This document shows, one piece after another, positions 5,803-7,942 of a DNA stretch of 7,942 nucleotides (position 1 is the first letter of the stretch; the number at the start of each line of letters is the position of its first letter). The position numbers were made by a program, and so were the translations under genes. Source of the stretch: Oscillospiraceae bacterium. Lineage in GTDB: Bacteria; Bacillota; Clostridia; Oscillospirales; Oscillospiraceae. Location: positions 1-7,942 of the forward strand of contig JAHHSF010000055.1 in the NCBI GenBank assembly GCA_020025375.1, in the 5' to 3' direction. Below the pieces are notes generated by a model. It was not told where the DNA came from. It did no database searches and saw nothing but the letters and a program-made list of their open reading frames with translations.

Positions 5803-6666
5803 TTAGTCTGCCATCCACCGCCCTGTGGCCCCGCAGGGGAGGGCCAGACCGTTGGAGGACACGGGCAGGCCCAGCTCGTCGCTCTCGGTGTGGCCGCCGT
5901 GCTTGGAGGAGACCAGAGTCTCCAGAATATAGGTCAGCACCGAGGGGGCCAGACCCGTGGTATAGGAGTTGATGAGGAAGAAGAGGGGGTCGTCGGAGAG
6001 GACCCTGGCCACCAGCTCCACGAAGGGGTAGAGGTTTTCCTCCAGCCGCCAGATCTCCCCGGAGGGGCCACGGCCATAGCTGGGGGGGTCCATGATGACG
6101 GCATCATAGGTCCGCCCGCGGCGAATCTCCCGCTCCACAAACTTGGCGCAGTCGTCCACGATCCAGCGGATGGGCTTGTCCTCCAGACCGGAGCTTTTGG
6201 CGTTCTCCTTGGCCCAGGCCACCATGCCACGGGCGGCGTCCACGTGGCAGACGCTGGCCCCGGCGGCGGCGCAGGCCACGGTGGCCCCGCCGGTGTAGGC
6301 GAAGAGGTTGAGCACCGAGATGGGGCGGCCTGCCTTGCGGATCTTTTCCATGGCGAAGTCCCAGTTGGCGGCCTGCTCGGGGAAGAGACCAGTGTGCTTG
6401 AAGTTCATGGGCTTGATGTTGAAGGTGAGCTCTTTATAGCCCACGGTCCAGCGCTCAGGGACGTTTTTGATTTCCCATTGGCCGCCCCCGGTGGAGGAGC
6501 GGGCGTAGCGGGCGTCGGGTTTGCGCCAGGCCCGCAGGGTACGGGGGGGATTCCAAATGGCCTGGGGGTCGGGCCGCACCAGGGTGTAGTCCCCCCAGCG
6601 TTCCAGCTTCTCCCCCCGGCCGCAGTCGATGAGTTCGTAGTCTTTCCAATCCTTAGAGGTCCACAT
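5803..6666 (-). CDS. Class I SAM-dependent methyltransferase, RlmI-like
   Basis: A 287-residue Rossmann-type methyltransferase. Motif I is VLNLFAYTGGATVACAAAGA (118-137), followed by an acidic residue at Asp143 for the SAM ribose, an acidic pair Asp171-Asp172 for the adenine region, and motif IV DPPSYGRG (193-200). Residues 83-102 (NIKPMNFKHTGLFPEQAANW) match the segment before motif I in RlmI/RlmK-type proteins. The N-terminal PUA domain of E. coli RlmI is absent. Near the C-terminus, ALPCGATGRW carries Cys278, the only obvious candidate for a catalytic cysteine of a cytosine-C5 enzyme; this is inference. The substrate, likely RNA, cannot be determined. ATG at 6666 follows GGAGGT (6673-6678) at suitable spacing. 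It is transcribed separately from, and in the same direction as, the ecf operon, 175 bp upstream of it. Confidence 0.88.
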   Translation of the reverse strand: MWTSKDWKDYELIDCGRGEKLERWGDYTLVRPDPQAIWNPPRTLRAWRKPDARYARSSTGGGQWEIKNVPERWTVGYKELTFNIKPMNFKHTGLFPEQAANWDFAMEKIRKAGRPISVLNLFAYTGGATVACAAAGASVCHVDAARGMVAWAKENAKSSGLEDKPIRWIVDDCAKFVEREIRRGRTYDAVIMDPPSYGRGPSGEIWRLEENLYPFVELVARVLSDDPLFFLINSYTTGLAPSVLTYILETLVSSKHGGHTESDELGLPVSSNGLALPCGATGRWMAD

Positions 6667-6701
6667 GCGGACACCTCCACAAATCCATAATAAATCATTT
6701 T

Positions 6702-6730
6702 ATTATATCACCAAGCCGTTGCCCCGTCAA
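6702..6730 (-). promoter_or_regulatory. Sigma-A promoter of the methyltransferase gene
   Basis: On the minus strand TTGACG (6725-6730), a 17-bp spacer and a perfect TATAAT (6702-6707) form a near-consensus housekeeping promoter. Initiation is expected near 6694-6696, giving a leader of about 28 bases that contains the GGAGGT ribosome binding site. It is the strongest promoter seen in the window. Confidence 0.85.
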
Positions 6731-6743
6731 TGTAAAATAGGGA

Positions 6744-6772
6744 TTGTGTCCAGGGGAGAAATATGATAAAAT
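6744..6772 (+). promoter_or_regulatory. Promoter of the DivIVA-like/yhcH operon
   Basis: TTGTGT (6744-6749) and TAAAAT (6767-6772) are 17 bp apart, and TG at 6764-6765 gives an extended -10 (TGATAAAAT). Initiation near 6779 would leave a leader of about 24 bases carrying GAGGG (6792-6796) before the start codon. Its -35 lies 13 bp from the -35 of the divergent methyltransferase promoter. Confidence 0.6.
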
Positions 6773-6802
6773 CAGGACAATCAAAGGAAATGAGGGCGAA
6801 TC

Positions 6803-7438
6803 ATGGAGATGGAACAGAAATTTCACACCACGATGTTTGGTGGCTTTCGGAAGAGCGACGTGCTCACCTATATTGACAGCTCCGCCCGGATCCACGCCCA
6901 GGACCTGGAGGAACTGAAGACCGAGCTGGAGCGCCTTCGGGAGGAAAACCGCCAGGCTACCGCCCGGGCCGAGGCCGCCGAGAGCCGACTCAACGAGCTG
7001 GGTCCCCGGGCCACCCAAAGCGACCAGGCAATGGGGGAGCTGGAGGCGAAGCGGGCCGCCCTGGAGACTGCCGAGCGGGAACTCCAGGAGCTCCGGGCCC
7101 AGTTGGCTGCCGCCCAGCCAAAAGCAGAGGCCTACGATGCGGTGAAGGATCTCACCGCCGGCATTGAGCTGGAGGCCCATAAGCGGGCCAAGCAAATTCG
7201 GGAGGAGGCCGACCGGAACGCCCGGCAGGTCCGGGCCAGGACCGAGCAGTGGGCGGGCAAGGTAAGAAGCAGCTATGAGCGTCTCCGCACCGACGTGGAG
7301 GCCACCGTCATCCACGCCGCCGACGAGCTGGAGCGGGCTGGCCGGGCTCTGGCCGCCTCCACCCAGGAGTTCAAGGAGCACGACGGCGCTTTGAAGAAGC
7401 TGATGGAGCAGAGCAAGCAGGCCGCCGAAGAGAAATAA
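6803..7438 (+). CDS. DivIVA-like coiled-coil protein
   Basis: This 211-residue protein is soluble, highly charged and mostly coiled coil. A short N-terminal head contains FHTTMFGGFRKSDVLTYID (7-25), resembling the DivIVA/GpsB membrane-targeting head pattern of an aromatic-glycine turn followed by a V-x-x-(Y/F)-(I/L) helix. Heptad-like Leu/Ala and Glu/Arg/Lys segments span about 33-108 and 122-210, with a Pro/Ala/Tyr break near 105-112. There is no transmembrane segment or enzymatic motif. DivIVA-family proteins mark poles and septa and organise cell-wall growth; that role is inferred only from the head motif. Start: ATG at 6803 has GAGGG six bases upstream; an in-frame ATG two codons later is less well placed. 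The downstream gene follows after 16 bp, so the two are probably co-transcribed. Alternative: an unrelated coiled-coil protein such as a phage-like or V-ATPase-like stalk, judged unlikely. Confidence 0.7.
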   Translation: MEMEQKFHTTMFGGFRKSDVLTYIDSSARIHAQDLEELKTELERLREENRQATARAEAAESRLNELGPRATQSDQAMGELEAKRAALETAERELQELRAQLAAAQPKAEAYDAVKDLTAGIELEAHKRAKQIREEADRNARQVRARTEQWAGKVRSSYERLRTDVEATVIHAADELERAGRALAASTQEFKEHDGALKKLMEQSKQAAEEK

Positions 7439-7454
7439 GGAGGAGGGGTCGTCC

Positions 7455-7916
7455 GTGATTTATGATTTGGTGAAAAACCGCGCCATTTACCGAGGTGCCC
7501 ACAAGGGCTTGGATATGGGCCTGGACTTTTTGGCAAACACCGACTTTTCCAAACTGGCCGACGGCCGGTATGACATTGATGGGGGCCGGGTCTTTGCCAA
7601 CGTGATGACCTATGAGACCAAGACCGCCAATCCAACACCCGAGGCCCATAAAAAGTATATCGACATCCAGTACCTCATCGAGGGGGAGGAGTTGATCGCC
7701 GTGGCCCCTTTGTGCGAGATGGAGAGCTTGGCGGTGGACTGTCCTGAGGGGGGCGACATCTGGCTCTACCATGGGAAGGGGGAACCCCTCACCGTAGGCC
7801 GTGGCCGCTTTTTGGCGGTGTGGCCCGAGGACGCCCACGCCCCCGGCGTGGCCCCTGACGGGGTTCCCGCCCACGCCCGAAAGTGTGTGGTCAAGGTCCT
7901 GGTGGATATGGACTGA
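7455..7916 (+). CDS. YhcH/YjgK/YiaL family protein (DUF386)
   Basis: A 153-residue cupin-fold protein with the family signatures: PEAHKKYIDIQYLIEGEEL (62-80) and a later PEDAHAPG (124-131) supplying His128. His65, Glu63 and His128 are plausible metal ligands by analogy with the family. Characterised relatives include NanQ (YhcH), a sialic-acid anomerase, and EbgC; others are linked to sugar use. No sugar-related gene is adjacent here, so the substrate is open. The start is GTG at 7455, which gives the MIYD beginning typical of the family and is preceded by GGAGGAGGGG (7439-7448) at good spacing. It lies 16 bp after the DivIVA-like gene, whose stop codon immediately precedes the ribosome binding site. 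Confidence 0.92.
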   Translation: MIYDLVKNRAIYRGAHKGLDMGLDFLANTDFSKLADGRYDIDGGRVFANVMTYETKTANPTPEAHKKYIDIQYLIEGEELIAVAPLCEMESLAVDCPEGGDIWLYHGKGEPLTVGRGRFLAVWPEDAHAPGVAPDGVPAHARKCVVKVLVDMD

Positions 7917-7920
7917 ATCA

Positions 7921-7942
7921 AAAAGGCTACCGCGAAAATGGC
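7921..7942 (+). terminator. Possible left half of an intrinsic terminator, cut by the window edge
   Basis: Immediately after the yhcH-family stop, an A-run is followed by GGCTACCGC (7925-7933), then GAAAATG and a final GC. This looks like the first arm and loop of a GC-rich hairpin whose second arm, expected to read GCGGTAGCC followed by T residues, would begin at 7941. Only the first two bases of that arm are in the window. Confidence 0.35.

Noticed and set aside
5890..6690. 266-codon open frame on the plus strand
   Set aside because: It is antisense to the methyltransferase with its clear SAM motifs, and the product is a low-complexity Gly/Val/His sequence; also no ribosome binding site fits.
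6695..7381. 228-codon open frame on the minus strand opposite the DivIVA-like gene
   Set aside because: It would overlap both promoters and is a Leu/Gly-rich shadow; the plus-strand gene has a well-placed ribosome binding site, promoter and coherent coiled-coil pattern.

Overview
The window looks like chromosomal core DNA from a GC-rich clostridial Firmicute, most likely an Oscillospiraceae-type gut anaerobe (Flavonifractor/Lawsonibacter/Intestinimonas-like). That placement is an inference. It rests on the GC-rich codon use, the gene order ecfA1-ecfA2-ecfT-truA, a DUF5711 protein, and a Clp ATPase that begins with a zinc finger. There are nine protein genes, seven on the minus strand and two on the plus strand. 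I see no rRNA, tRNA, CRISPR array, transposase or phage gene.

Minus strand, in transcription order from the middle of the window to base 1: a SAM-dependent methyltransferase (6666-5803) with a near-consensus sigma-A promoter; a 175-bp intergenic region with several inverted repeats; then a compact run of ecfA1, ecfA2, ecfT, truA, a DUF5711 membrane-anchored protein and a CvpA-family membrane protein (5627-469), with gaps of 0-25 bp. After an 82-bp gap comes the N-terminal part of a probable Clp ATPase, which runs off the left edge. The plus strand carries a DivIVA-like coiled-coil protein (6803-7438) and a YhcH/YjgK/YiaL-family protein (7455-7916). They are expressed divergently from the methyltransferase through back-to-back promoters.

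The three Ecf proteins together form the shared energizing module of group II ECF transporters: two different ATPases and one transmembrane coupling protein. No substrate-binding S component is present, so the module probably serves S components encoded elsewhere. truA acts in tRNA modification and sits next to ecfT as in many Firmicutes, but the ribosomal protein genes rplM-rpsI that often follow it are replaced by DUF5711 and cvpA.

This is mostly ordinary housekeeping sequence. The points worth a second look are small: the divergent promoter pair, a palindrome over the truA/DUF5711 junction, a REP-like hairpin, motif variants in TruA and EcfT, and the McsA-like zinc finger on the Clp ATPase. 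I found no convincing undescribed system.
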